Below are positions 25,038 to 33,964 of a DNA stretch of 50,380 nt, in pieces (within the stretch, counting starts at the first letter, position 1; each line of letters starts with the position of its first letter). Under the pieces are notes generated by a model, which saw only the letters and a list, made by a program, of their open reading frames with translations, did no database searches and was not told where the DNA came from. Source of the DNA: Brachyspira alvinipulli ATCC 51933 (lineage in GTDB: Bacteria > Spirochaetota > Brachyspiria > Brachyspirales > Brachyspiraceae); contig NZ_KI912407.1 of assembly GCF_000518245.1 (NCBI RefSeq), forward strand, positions 1 through 50,380, in the 5' to 3' direction. Both the position numbers and the translations under genes were made by a program.

Positions 25038-27353
25038 TTACAATTCCTGTACTATTTCTTCAATTTTGAATATTTCAAGTACATCACCTTTTTTAATATC
25101 ATTGAAATTTTCTATAGAAGCACCACATTCATAACCTGTTGCCACTTCTTTAACATCATCTTTAATACGTCTTAAACTAGATATCTTGCTTGTATACACA
25201 AGAACATTATCTCTCATCACTCTTACACCAGCATTTCTCTCTATTTTACCGCTAGTAACATAACATCCTGCAATAGTACCAACTTTAGGAACATGGAATA
25301 CATCCCTAACCTCAACAATTCCAATATCAACCTCTTTTTTAAGTCTTTCAAGAGAACCTTTCATAGCATTTTGTATTGATTCTATTGCTTCATAAATAAT
25401 ATCATATCTTTCTATAGGTATTCCAATTTTTTCAGCGAGTTCTCTAGCCTTAGCAGAAGGACGAACCCTATATGCTATAATAATGGCATTAGATGCATGT
25501 GCTAAGTTTACATCACTTTCAGTAACAGCACCTGATGCACTATATATTGAAACGAAACGTATTTTATCACTTTGTATTTTATTTAAAGCATCTCTCAAAG
25601 CCTCAGCACTACCCTGTACATCAGCTTTTATTATAACTTTAAACTCTTTCATAGATTCAGAAGCTATTTTCTCATAAAGGTTTTCTAAAGTAACCTTAAC
25701 ATTAGCCTTCAAAGCTTCCTGCTGTTTTAATTGAACTCTCTTATCAGCTATAGCCTTAGCTTCTTTTTCATCTGACATAACATTAAATGATTCACCGGCT
25801 TCAGGAGTCTTTTCAAAACCCAAAACTTCAACAGGAGTAGAAGGTAAAGCTTTTGTAACTCTCTGACCTAAATCATTAACCATAGCTCTAACTTTACCAA
25901 CAGAAAGTCCGCATACAAAATAATCACCTATTTTTAAAGTACCATTTTGAACTAAAACAGTACCTACAGGACCTCTTCCAGGATCAAGAGAAGCCTCTAA
26001 TACTATACCGATAGCCTCTCTGTTAGGATTAGCCTTTAATTCAAGCATTTCTGCCTGCAAAATAATAGCTTCCAATAAATCATTAATACCCTGCTTAGTT
26101 AAAGCACTTACACCTATATACTGCGTATCTCCTCCCCACTCTTCTGGAGTAAGACCATACTCAGATAAAGCAGCTTTTACCTTATCCATAGTAGCATTAG
26201 GTAAATCCATTTTATTAACAGCAACTATTATAGGAACATTAGCTTCTTTAGCATGATTGAGTGCTTCAACTGTTTGAGGCATAACACCATCATCAGAAGC
26301 AACAACAAGAATTACTATATCTGTACTTTTAGCTCCTCTTGCTCTCATCATAGTAAAAGCAGCATGTCCAGGAGTATCAATAAATGCTATTTCACCGCTA
26401 GGTATTTTTACTTTATATGCACCGATATTCTGAGTAATACCGCCACTTTCTTTTGCAGTAATATTACTATGTCTTATAGCATCAAGAAGAGAAGTTTTAC
26501 CATGGTCAACATGCCCCATAATTGTAACTACAGGAGGACGAGGCTTCAAATCTTCTTCTTTATCTTCTTTTATTTCAATTGTAGCTTCCTCCTGCAAAGA
26601 TACTACATTAACTTTACATCCGAAATCATCTGCAATGATTGTAGCGGTATCAGAATCAATTATATCATTTACTCTGGCCATAGTACCCATACCCATAAGT
26701 TTTGATATAATATCTGATGCTCTTAAATTCATCTTTTTAGCTAAATCGCCTACTGTTATAGTTTCCATTATGCTGATTTCTTTTTCAACACTTGCAAGTC
26801 TTTGTTCCTGCTGACGCTTTTTAGCCTGCATTTTATTAAAGATTTTATTTTCTTGTCTTTGTGCTGCTTCAGCTTTGGCATCTTTTTGAGAAGACTTTTT
26901 ATCATATTCTTTTTCTTTCTTCTCATAATCTCTTTTCTTATTATCTTTTTTATTGTCCTTCTTAAAAGAAGATACATCTTCCACTGGAGAAGATATAGGC
27001 AATTTATTTTCACGATTTTCTTTATGTTCTTTATTATTATTGTTGTTATTGTTATTATGAGAATAATTTTTATTTTTATTTTCTTTATTATTATCTCTAT
27101 TAAAATTCTTTGTATTTTCAGAATTATTATCTTGCTTTTGAGACTCTGTATTTTCTGATTTATTATGTATTATTATTTTCTTTTTAACTATAACTTTCTT
27201 AACTTTCTTAACAGCTGCAGCAGACTGACTGTCATCATTGTTATTATTATTATTATTGTTATTATTAGATTTTTTTATAATAACTTTGGGTTTGTCAGCC
27301 TGTGAGCCTTCTTGATTTACATTTTTTTCATTATTCTCATTTTTTTGAGACAT
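25038..27353 (-). CDS. infB: Translation initiation factor IF-2
   Basis: 771 residues. IF-2 is the GTPase that brings initiator tRNA to the 30S subunit and promotes subunit joining. The N-terminal ~190 residues are low complexity, with poly-Asn and Lys/Glu tracts (one Asn run near residues 31-39, another near 100-108). The IF-2 N-domain ('ITVGDLAKKMNLRASDIISKL') follows. The G domain comes next: 'GHVDHGKTSLLDAIR' (G1), 'FIDTPGHAAFT' (G3), 'AVNKMDLP' (G4). The C-terminal domains end 'KKGDVLEIFKIEEIVQEL'. The start has an AAAGGA site before ATG 27353. It lies 28 bp after the SurA-like lipoprotein gene on the same strand. Confidence 0.97.
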   Translation of the reverse strand: MSQKNENNEKNVNQEGSQADKPKVIIKKSNNNNNNNNNNDDSQSAAAVKKVKKVIVKKKIIIHNKSENTESQKQDNNSENTKNFNRDNNKENKNKNYSHNNNNNNNNKEHKENRENKLPISSPVEDVSSFKKDNKKDNKKRDYEKKEKEYDKKSSQKDAKAEAAQRQENKIFNKMQAKKRQQEQRLASVEKEISIMETITVGDLAKKMNLRASDIISKLMGMGTMARVNDIIDSDTATIIADDFGCKVNVVSLQEEATIEIKEDKEEDLKPRPPVVTIMGHVDHGKTSLLDAIRHSNITAKESGGITQNIGAYKVKIPSGEIAFIDTPGHAAFTMMRARGAKSTDIVILVVASDDGVMPQTVEALNHAKEANVPIIVAVNKMDLPNATMDKVKAALSEYGLTPEEWGGDTQYIGVSALTKQGINDLLEAIILQAEMLELKANPNREAIGIVLEASLDPGRGPVGTVLVQNGTLKIGDYFVCGLSVGKVRAMVNDLGQRVTKALPSTPVEVLGFEKTPEAGESFNVMSDEKEAKAIADKRVQLKQQEALKANVKVTLENLYEKIASESMKEFKVIIKADVQGSAEALRDALNKIQSDKIRFVSIYSASGAVTESDVNLAHASNAIIIAYRVRPSAKARELAEKIGIPIERYDIIYEAIESIQNAMKGSLERLKKEVDIGIVEVRDVFHVPKVGTIAGCYVTSGKIERNAGVRVMRDNVLVYTSKISSLRRIKDDVKEVATGYECGASIENFNDIKKGDVLEIFKIEEIVQEL

Positions 27354-27381
27354 TATTTTCCTTTCCCGTTAATATTAAATT

Positions 27382-28152
27382 TTAATTATTTGTTCTTGGC
27401 AATAAATTATTGTCTGCTCCCTGTTGAGGTAAAGCTGCTGGGTTATTTGTACCTTGCTGAGGTAAAGCTGCATTACTATCTCCAACTTGAGGAGGTAATA
27501 CACTTGCTTCTCCTAAAACTGCTGTATTTCTTTCTATTACTGCTTTATCTTTTAAATCTTGTATATCTCTTTGTACTAATTGTTCAGCATAAGCATTTTT
27601 ATATAACTGAGCAATATAAGGAGCTGTTTCTGTATTATATTCTGTTATTCCATACATTTGTGCTAATTGAGGTTTAGCCTGTTCAAAAAATGCCTGAGCT
27701 TGTTCTGCTGTAGGTTCAGGTATAGTTTTAGCAGCATCTGTCATAAGTTTTTGAAGATAGTATTGTGCTTTATAATTTCTTATAGCAACATCCATTACTG
27801 ATTTAGCTTCATCACTGTCGAAAAATTTTTCTTCATTAGCTTTCTTTAAAAGTAAAGCATCTCTTATAATTATTTCTGAATAATATTGTTTAAATTGATC
27901 ATTATTAAGATATAAAGCCATTTGTTCTTCTGTAGCAAATTGAGATAGTAAAGAAGCTTTTAAATCTTTATTAAAATTAGTTTGATTAATTGTAAGATCA
28001 TCTATTTTTAGAACCCACTCACCTTCTCCGCCTTTTAAATAGGCTAAAGCATCAGTTGATGAACTGCTTCCACTTTGTGTTTGCGAACATGCTATTACAG
28101 GCAGCGAAGTTAATATAACAAATAATAGTTTCTTCAAATTTTTTAAAGTCAT
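27382..28152 (-). CDS. SurA-N-like lipoprotein (periplasmic chaperone candidate)
   Basis: About 256 residues from ATG 28152. The signal peptide ends in a lipobox 'LPVIAC', so the protein is lipidated and periplasm-facing. The body resembles the SurA/PrsA N-domain: 'VLKIDDLTINQTNFNKDLK', then helices with 'YYSEIIIRDALLLKKANEEKFF' and 'AIRNYKAQYYLQKLM'. No parvulin isomerase domain is seen. The tail is Gln/Pro/Asn-rich with a repeated 'AALPQQG'. It probably assists outer-membrane or secreted protein folding. The frame extends upstream to 28224, but the AAGGAG 9 bases before 28152 and the signal peptide decide the start. infB follows after 28 bp. Confidence 0.75.
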   Translation of the reverse strand: MTLKNLKKLLFVILTSLPVIACSQTQSGSSSSTDALAYLKGGEGEWVLKIDDLTINQTNFNKDLKASLLSQFATEEQMALYLNNDQFKQYYSEIIIRDALLLKKANEEKFFDSDEAKSVMDVAIRNYKAQYYLQKLMTDAAKTIPEPTAEQAQAFFEQAKPQLAQMYGITEYNTETAPYIAQLYKNAYAEQLVQRDIQDLKDKAVIERNTAVLGEASVLPPQVGDSNAALPQQGTNNPAALPQQGADNNLLPRTNN

Positions 28153-28253
28153 AAAATTATACTCCTTATAAATAAAGAACAGTTTAATAGTTGTATAGTT
28201 TATCATATATAAATATTTCTGCAAGTAAAAACAAATAAAATTTTACTTTAATA

Positions 28254-29762
28254 TTATTTTTTACCGGAATACATATTAATTACTAAATTAGGCAACTCTT
28301 TTTCTATAATACCATACCATATAGATTTTCTTCTTTTTAATGTTTTACTGCTCATAGCGAAATTCATAAGTTTATTATATGTTTCATTAGCCTTTTGAAC
28401 ATTTTGAAATATAGGAATATGATTTGCTGGAAATATTTCTGATATATTGGATTCTATATCCTTCTTAATAACAATATCATATACTGGAAGAATTTTCTCA
28501 TAACCAGCACAAATACTTTCAGCATATTCCAAAACCATCTTATCAAAATCCGGTATAGTTTTTAATAATTTTATTATTAAAGCAAAAGTATCTATTGCCT
28601 CTTTATAGTTTTCTTTAACTACATAAGCTCCATTTGCTTTATCACATAAATCACATATTGTAGAGTTAGTATATCCTGATATGTAATCATTAACTTTTTC
28701 ATCTATTTGGAAAGGAGGCATTGATCTTGAAACTTTGGATATCAATTCTAAGACAGCAGTAAACATTCTCTGCTTCCATAAATTTCCTTTAACACTTTTT
28801 ACAAGCTCTTCCATTTCATTAAAGAAAGATTCCTTATACTTCTCATTAGGATTGAATATAGCTTCTACTATTGGAATTTCTGTACCTTTAAATGATATCA
28901 TTCCATTATCATAAAAAGATATAATATTCTTTTCAAATATCTCACTTTTTACTCTGCTGTTCTCTTTAAGAAAGTTAAACTGCAAATTTTTAGTTACTAT
29001 TACTTTATTTTCTTTTGGTGCTAAAGTATTCGCTCTAGCCTGCATCCTAGCAGCATTATTAATTAAAAATCCTGATAAATCCCCATCCTCTGTAATTATT
29101 AATGAACTATTTGTATTACCGCCAGATATTCCAGCACTGATTTTAAACTCAGGCAAACCTGCTGTATCAACACTAGGATAGTCATTCAATAATCTTTTTT
29201 TACTTAATACACCTATAATTGCAATGGTAGCACTTAAGGCATCCGTTGCTGTAGGGCATACCATTATTATTTCATCACCCTGTTTTCTATGAGATATAAC
29301 ATTATAAAATCTTGTAACTTCGCTCACTTTGTTTTGCATCAAATCATCTAAAGCATGCAGTTTAGATAAATTATTTTTATTCTCTTCGCAAAATTTTGTA
29401 TAACCATGTATATCAAGCATTGCTATATAAACATCTGCTATTGATAAGCTGAGTTTTAAATCTCCAGCAAAATTATATTTAGGATTTTCTACAACAAACT
29501 GCATCCATAATTTAGGATATAGTTCTTTATCCAAATTGTTAAAAAATCCCCAATTAATTTTACGAATTAAAGCAAATAAACTCTTTAGTATTGCTTTATG
29601 ATCATGAATCTTTTCAAAATTAACATTTTTAGCATAAGTAAAAAGATCTGAAAAAGCTTTTATTTCACCAGATACTATTTTGTCACTTAAATGAGCATAT
29701 AATTCATATTTAGAAGTAGATTGATTGTATTCCTCTATTTTATTCACTTTTATTCTTGCCAA
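28254..29762 (-). CDS. Class III nucleotidyl cyclase-like protein
   Basis: 502 residues, no membrane helix. Residues ~108-260 match a class III adenylate/guanylate cyclase homology domain: 'IAMLDIHGYTKF' with metal Asp D117, 'KQGDEIIMV' with the second metal Asp D163, 'FKISAGISGG', and 'GFLINNAARMQARA' with an Asn-x3-Arg pair (N235, R239) that stabilises the transition state. These residues are kept, so a second-messenger-producing enzyme is plausible, although substrate-specifying residues cannot be judged by eye. Residues 1-100 and 280-502 are helical domains not recognised; one Cys pair is 'CDLCDK'. The frame starts at TTG 29762 with AAAGG very close; GTG 29747 is an alternative. It lies upstream of the lipoprotein gene. 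Confidence 0.65.
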   Translation of the reverse strand: MARIKVNKIEEYNQSTSKYELYAHLSDKIVSGEIKAFSDLFTYAKNVNFEKIHDHKAILKSLFALIRKINWGFFNNLDKELYPKLWMQFVVENPKYNFAGDLKLSLSIADVYIAMLDIHGYTKFCEENKNNLSKLHALDDLMQNKVSEVTRFYNVISHRKQGDEIIMVCPTATDALSATIAIIGVLSKKRLLNDYPSVDTAGLPEFKISAGISGGNTNSSLIITEDGDLSGFLINNAARMQARANTLAPKENKVIVTKNLQFNFLKENSRVKSEIFEKNIISFYDNGMISFKGTEIPIVEAIFNPNEKYKESFFNEMEELVKSVKGNLWKQRMFTAVLELISKVSRSMPPFQIDEKVNDYISGYTNSTICDLCDKANGAYVVKENYKEAIDTFALIIKLLKTIPDFDKMVLEYAESICAGYEKILPVYDIVIKKDIESNISEIFPANHIPIFQNVQKANETYNKLMNFAMSSKTLKRRKSIWYGIIEKELPNLVINMYSGKK

Positions 29763-29908
29763 ACCTTTTATTAAATTACCCTTAATTATTACTTTAACTT
29801 ATAAATAAAAAAAATCAATACTTTAATAAATAAAATATAAAACTATGATATCTTGAAAAAAAATTAAACTATACTAAAATAAATAAAAATAATATAAATT
29901 AAATACTT

Positions 29909-30394
29909 ATGGAAAAAATAAATAATAATTTTAACATATCAATAGCTTTATACAGACCAGAAATACCAGCTAATACTGGAAATATTGGAAGATTATGTGT
30001 AGGGCTTAATATATCACTACATATAGTGTCAAAACCATCATTTATAATAAGTTCCAAAGAGGTAAAACGTGCTGGTTTAGATTATTGGGAACATTTAAAT
30101 ATAATAAAACATGAAAACGAAAAAACATTTTTAGAATACTGCATTAGTAATAATAAAAGAATAGTACCTATCACAAAATTTGGAAAAAACAGATACGATA
30201 AATTTAATTACTCCAATAATGATATACTTTTATTTGGAAGAGAAAGTACAGGTTTAAGAGAATCTTTATGGGAAAATGATTTAGAAAACTCTGTATATAT
30301 ACCTATGAGTGATAATGTACGTTCAATCAATTTATCTAATACTGCCGCTATTATTTCTTATGAGGCATACAGACATATTTGTCTTTCTATTTAA
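29909..30394 (+). CDS. trmL: tRNA (cytidine(34)-2'-O)-methyltransferase, SPOUT family
   Basis: 161 residues, the length of TrmL. It methylates the 2'-O of the wobble base C34/cmnm5U34 in tRNA-Leu isoacceptors using SAM. SPOUT motifs: 'IALYRPEIPANTGNIGRLC' (motif 1, with the conserved Asn-Thr-Gly-Asn), 'LLFGRESTGL' (motif 2) and 'IPMSDNVRSINLSNTAAI' (motif 3), which form the trefoil-knot SAM site. There is no visible ribosome site and the predicted leader is short (about 23 bases). It is a single gene converging on flaB. Confidence 0.9.
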   Translation: MEKINNNFNISIALYRPEIPANTGNIGRLCVGLNISLHIVSKPSFIISSKEVKRAGLDYWEHLNIIKHENEKTFLEYCISNNKRIVPITKFGKNRYDKFNYSNNDILLFGRESTGLRESLWENDLENSVYIPMSDNVRSINLSNTAAIISYEAYRHICLSI

Positions 30395-30424
30395 TTATTT
30401 TAATTATTAAAATTCAGAATATAT

Positions 30425-30465
30425 AAAAAAGCCCATCAGCATATTTTATACTGACAGGCTTTATA
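30425..30465. terminator. Terminator between trmL and flaB
   Basis: An imperfect hairpin: AAAGCC (30428-30433) pairs with GGCTTT (30457-30462), and TCAG (30436-30439) with CTGA (30451-30454), separated by a 2x2 mismatch. The minus strand continues as TTTTTTATAT, which suits flaB. Confidence 0.7.
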
Positions 30466-30496
30466 TCTACATTTGTAATAAGTCGCTTAGAAAAAA

Positions 30497-31333
30497 TTAT
30501 CCAATGATTCTCATTATAGATTGGTTTTTCATATTAGCGTTAGCTAACATAGCAGCACCTGTTTGTTGTAAGATTTGCTCACGAGTATAAGCAACCATAG
30601 CAGAAGCCATATCAGCATCACGTATAACACTTTCAGAAGCGATAGTGTTTTCAGTAGCTATCATTAAGCTTTTTACCATAGATTCCATTCTGTTTTGAAC
30701 AGCACCTAATTCAGCTCTTTGAGATACTACCATTTGTAAACCTTCATCAATTCTTCCTAAAGCTTGGTTAGCAGTTTCAACAGAAGAAATAGAAATAGGA
30801 GTGTCTCCACCAACTTGTAAGTTAGCAGCAGTCATAGCACCTATGTTTATTGATACTCTTTGATCCATGTTAGCACCAATATGGAAAGTCATAGGAGTTT
30901 GACTATCAGCAGCGAAACGTCCTGTTAACATGTTCATTTTGTTGAATTCAGCTTGAGAAGCAATTCTGTCAACTTCAGCTACTAATTGATTAACTTCTAC
31001 TTGAATTAAAGCTCTGTCGCTATCAGAATATATACCGTTAGCAGATTGAATAGCTAATTCTCTCATTCTTTGCATAATGTTAGTAGTTTCATTTAAATAA
31101 CCTTCAGTTGTTTGAATGAAAGAAATACCATTTTGAGCATTTCTAGTAGCTTGTTGTAAACCGCGGTATTGTGAACGCATTTTTTCTGATACTGCTAATC
31201 CAGAAGCATCATCACCAGCTGTATTGATTCTTTGACCACTAGAAAGCTGAGCAATTGTTTTAGTCATTGAACTTCCAGTTAAGTTCAATTGTCTGTTTGC
31301 ATTTAATGCAGAAATATTATTGTTGATAATCAT
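30497..31333 (-). CDS. flaB: Flagellin, periplasmic-flagellum core protein FlaB
   Basis: 278 residues. The N-terminus '[20 protein letters not shown]', then '[24 protein letters not shown]', is the conserved D0/D1 flagellin region. The C-terminus '[18 protein letters not shown]' and '[20 protein letters not shown]' is the matching C-terminal region. The short middle without D2/D3 domains is typical of spirochaete FlaB, which forms the core of periplasmic filaments. Which of the FlaB paralogues this is cannot be told here. Codon use is more GC-rich and uniform than in neighbours, consistent with high expression. GGAGG precedes ATG 31333. A promoter and a ~129-base structured leader lie upstream. 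Confidence 0.97.
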   Translation of the reverse strand: MIINNNISALNANRQLNLTGSSMTKTIAQLSSGQRINTAGDDASGLAVSEKMRSQYRGLQQATRNAQNGISFIQTTEGYLNETTNIMQRMRELAIQSANGIYSDSDRALIQVEVNQLVAEVDRIASQAEFNKMNMLTGRFAADSQTPMTFHIGANMDQRVSINIGAMTAANLQVGGDTPISISSVETANQALGRIDEGLQMVVSQRAELGAVQNRMESMVKSLMIATENTIASESVIRDADMASAMVAYTREQILQQTGAAMLANANMKNQSIMRIIG

Positions 31334-31410
31334 AACTACCCTCCATGAATAGCGCTTAAAATATTTTTGTAATTTTTATTTTCTAAAGCCATTTATATTA
31401 TGTTTTACCC

Positions 31411-31440
31411 TGCTATTTAGTCATCCCCTAAAAAATAGCA
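31411..31440 (-). promoter_or_regulatory. Leader hairpin of flaB with GGA in the loop
   Basis: On the minus strand this 30-mer folds as TGCTA pairing with TAGCA, a three-T bulge, then TTTAG pairing with CTAAA, leaving the loop GGGATGA. A GGA in a hairpin loop, together with the GGA in the Shine-Dalgarno (GGAGG), is the arrangement used by the translational repressor CsrA. Binding by CsrA is inferred. Confidence 0.45.
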
Positions 31441-31468
31441 ACATAATATTAACTTTTAATATGAGATA

Positions 31469-31497
31469 ATTATAATACCTTTTAAAAAAAAAGTAAA
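31469..31497 (-). promoter_or_regulatory. Promoter of flaB
   Basis: On the minus strand TTTACT (31492-31497) and TATAAT (31469-31474) with 17 bp spacing. The predicted leader is about 129 bases. No sigma-28 consensus was found nearer the gene. Confidence 0.5.
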
Positions 31498-31559
31498 GAC
31501 TAAATTTTTATAAAAAAATTCCGATAGCACAATTTTTACTATACAAACATACAATTATA

Positions 31560-31588
31560 TTGCTGTTTTAAGGCTTTTAACTTATACT
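31560..31588 (+). promoter_or_regulatory. Promoter of the M28 peptidase gene
   Basis: TTGCTG (31560-31565) and TATACT (31583-31588) with 17 bp spacing, 47 bp before ATG 31636. Confidence 0.5.
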
Positions 31589-31635
31589 ATATAAAACTTA
31601 GTTATATTTTTTATTCTAAAAGGAACTATAATCTT

Positions 31636-32625
31636 ATGAAATATATATCAATGTTTATTGTAATAGCAATGATATTTCTATATTCATGCAGTAATGCAAA
31701 AGCAAATACCTCTAAGGGAATCAATGATAAAAAAATAAATGAAAATTTCTATTTTGATGTAAATAATGCCTATGATTATATAAAAACACAAACTGATTTA
31801 GGACCTAGAAATTATGGAAGTGAAGCACATAAAAAAGTAAGAAGTTTTTTCAAACAAGAGATATCCAATATGGGATATGAAGTTTTTAGTCATAACTTTG
31901 AAGCTCCATACATAAAAGGAAGAAACGGAGAAAATATTTATGCCTTTTTAAAAGGAAAAACAGATAACTATATAATTATAACAAGCCATTTTGACAGCCG
32001 ATCTGTAGCAGAAAAAGACCCTATAGAAATTAACAGAAATAAACCAATAAGCGGGGCTAATGACGGAGCAAGCAGTAGCGGTGTTCTACTTGAGCTTATG
32101 AAAGCTTTAAAAAATTATAACGACTTGCCTTACAGTGTATGTTTTGTATTATTTGATTTGGAAGATGACGGAAATTTGTTTGATGTAGAAGGAAATTCTT
32201 TAGTAGAAACTGATTGGATACAGGGAAGCATTGCTTTTGTAAATGAAGTTATTTTAAGAGATAAAGTAATAGATAAACAAAAAATAAAATTTGGTATACT
32301 TCTTGATATGGTAGGAAGTAAAGATGCCAAATTTAAATATGAAAGTTTTGCTCATACATATTATTCATCTATATATAATAAAGTATGGCAGTATGCTGAT
32401 AATTTAGGATACGGAAAATATTTTTTTGATGAACATTATGGAACTATAACAGATGATCATACTCCTTTTTTAAACGAAAGAATACCATTTATCGATGTTA
32501 TAGATATGGGATACCCTTTTCATCATACAAGCCAAGATACTATAGACAAATTAGATAAAAAAACTTTGGACGCTGTAGGAAAAACAATAGAATACACAGT
32601 AAAGAACGCCGATAAAGTTTATTAA
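31636..32625 (+). CDS. M28-family zinc peptidase / glutaminyl cyclase-like lipoprotein
   Basis: 329 residues. The signal peptide ends in 'IFLYSCSN', a lipobox with Cys18. The catalytic domain has the M28 metal and catalytic pattern: 'IITSHFDSRS' (His, Asp), 'GANDGASSSGVLLELM' (bridging Asp), 'CFVLFDLEDDGN' (Glu/Asp), 'LDMVGSKDAKF', and 'DDHTPFLNERIPFIDVID' leading to 'YPFHHTSQDT' (His). The last segment is shared with secreted glutaminyl cyclases, so aminopeptidase and cyclase are both possible. Likely periplasmic or surface lipoprotein. GGAAC precedes ATG 31636. The last 35 bp of the gene are duplicated 110 bp downstream. Confidence 0.85.
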   Translation: MKYISMFIVIAMIFLYSCSNAKANTSKGINDKKINENFYFDVNNAYDYIKTQTDLGPRNYGSEAHKKVRSFFKQEISNMGYEVFSHNFEAPYIKGRNGENIYAFLKGKTDNYIIITSHFDSRSVAEKDPIEINRNKPISGANDGASSSGVLLELMKALKNYNDLPYSVCFVLFDLEDDGNLFDVEGNSLVETDWIQGSIAFVNEVILRDKVIDKQKIKFGILLDMVGSKDAKFKYESFAHTYYSSIYNKVWQYADNLGYGKYFFDEHYGTITDDHTPFLNERIPFIDVIDMGYPFHHTSQDTIDKLDKKTLDAVGKTIEYTVKNADKVY

Positions 32626-32735
32626 TTTTCAGTCATAAACGAGCAGCTGATAACTTTAGTTGTCAGCTACTATAAAGCGAGTTTATGACTAGCAATAATA
32701 AATACACAGTAAAAAACGCCGATAAAGTTTATTAA
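32591..32735 (+). repeat. 35-bp direct repeat flanking a palindrome
   Basis: The 3' end of the peptidase gene (32591-32625) is repeated at 32701-32735 with one mismatch (G32604/A32714), offset exactly 110 bp. Between the copies lies a palindrome: AGTCATAAAC (32631-32640) pairs with GTTTATGACT (32681-32690), enclosing a second stem (32645-32654 with 32659-32668). There is no T-run after it, so it is not a standard terminator. Confidence 0.85.
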
Positions 32736-32870
32736 AAGATAATAAATTTAATATAAAATTTATTTTTACATTAAAACTATTAACATAGTTATAGAAAAAT
32801 GTTATAATTATTACAATTAATTCATATATTTTATAAATGAAAAATACTAAAAAAATAGGAGGTTTTTTAT

Positions 32871-33581
32871 ATGTTTGGCGGATATTTTGAATATTATTTT
32901 GGATATATATGGATACTAATTCCGGGTATACTTCTTGGTTTCTGGGCACAGATGAAAGTAAAATCTACTTATGCTAAATACAGCAGAATGGAAAATAAAA
33001 GAGGCATTACAGGAGCACAAACTGCAAAATACATATTAGAAGGATACGGTATTAATATTCCTGTAGAAAGAATAAGCGGTACATTAACAGATCACTATGA
33101 CCCTTCTTCAAGAGTTTTGAGACTTTCTGAAGGTGTTTATGACGGAACAGATGTTGCTGCTTTGGGTGTTGCCGCACATGAAGTAGGACATGCTATACAG
33201 CATGACAGAGGATATGCTCCGCTTTCTATCAGAAATGGTTTTTATCCTTTATGTGCTATAGGCGATCAGTTCGGACCTTATTTAGTATTGATAGGCATTA
33301 TGATAGGAGGTATGGGAGGAATTTCATATTATGTAATGATGGCAGGTATTATACTATTTGCTTTTGCTGTATTTTTCTCTCTTGTCACTTTGCCTGTAGA
33401 ATTTGATGCTTCTAACAGAGCAATAAAGATATTAGACAAAGGCGGTTTTTTAGATCAAGAAGAGCTTTATGGTGCTAAAAAAGTTTTATCTGCTGCCGCT
33501 TTAACTTATGTTGCTGCTGCTGTGACTGCTATACTTACATTATTAAGACTTTTAATGTTAGCACAAAGAAGAAGAGATTAA
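32871..33581 (+). CDS. YugP-type zinc-dependent membrane protease
   Basis: 236 residues, the usual length of the YugP (Zn_peptidase_2) family. The N-terminal helix 'YIWILIPGILLGFWAQMKV' is followed by 'RGITGAQTAKYIL' and 'DHYDPSSRVLRLSEGVY'. The metalloprotease motif is 'AAHEVGHAIQH' with H103, E104 and H107. Three further helices follow (around 125-145, 150-175 and 205-228), with 'LPVEFDASNRAIKIL' carrying the third-ligand candidate. It is an inner-membrane protease of unknown substrate. AGGAGG lies 8 bases before ATG 32871. It is a single gene with a strong terminator. Confidence 0.9.
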   Translation: MFGGYFEYYFGYIWILIPGILLGFWAQMKVKSTYAKYSRMENKRGITGAQTAKYILEGYGINIPVERISGTLTDHYDPSSRVLRLSEGVYDGTDVAALGVAAHEVGHAIQHDRGYAPLSIRNGFYPLCAIGDQFGPYLVLIGIMIGGMGGISYYVMMAGIILFAFAVFFSLVTLPVEFDASNRAIKILDKGGFLDQEELYGAKKVLSAAALTYVAAAVTAILTLLRLLMLAQRRRD

Positions 33582-33603
33582 TTTTTTTATAAAACAAAAA
33601 TAT

Positions 33604-33638
33604 AAAGAGATGTTAAATAACATCTCTTTTTTATTTTT
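33604..33638 (+). terminator. Intrinsic terminator of the YugP-like gene
   Basis: AAAGAGATGTT (from 33604) pairs with AACATCTCTTT (to 33629) around a 4-base loop, followed by TTTTTTATTTTT. Confidence 0.9.
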
Positions 33639-33964
33639 ATATACTTAATATAATAATTAAAATATAAAGAAGATATTATAAATCTGTATAAAAAATAATA
33701 TCAAAATACTATTTACTGTATAATGAGTTTTCTAATAGATAAAATACTAACAATAAACACCTATAAGATATATAACTATTATGATAATTAGTTTTAATAA
33801 AGTTAAAAAAACAGTAATATTAATAAAATATTTATATTATCAAATACAATACATAAACTATATTTAATAATATAAATATTACAAATAAATTAAAATTGCA
33901 TCAAAACCAACAGTTTTAATAAACTAGCTATTGTAAAGCAATAAAAAATCATACTACAATTGTT
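33639..33964. other. AT-rich intergenic stretch, nothing recognised
   Basis: About 325 bases between the YugP-like terminator and the EIIA stop. No ORF, hairpin terminator, tRNA or repeat could be supported on either strand. Confidence 0.4.

Noticed and set aside
26253-27158. Two plus-strand open frames opposite infB
   Set aside because: Both lie wholly within infB on the other strand and reflect its Lys/Asn-rich codons; no family features are seen.
28153-28224. Extended N-terminus of the SurA-like lipoprotein
   Set aside because: The internal ATG at 28152 has AAGGAG and begins a normal lipoprotein signal peptide. The extension would put the signal peptide 24 residues in.
32630-32691. Intrinsic terminator of the M28 peptidase gene
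   Set aside because: The palindrome is strong but neither side has a T-run, and the flanking 35-bp duplication suggests an inserted or duplicated element.
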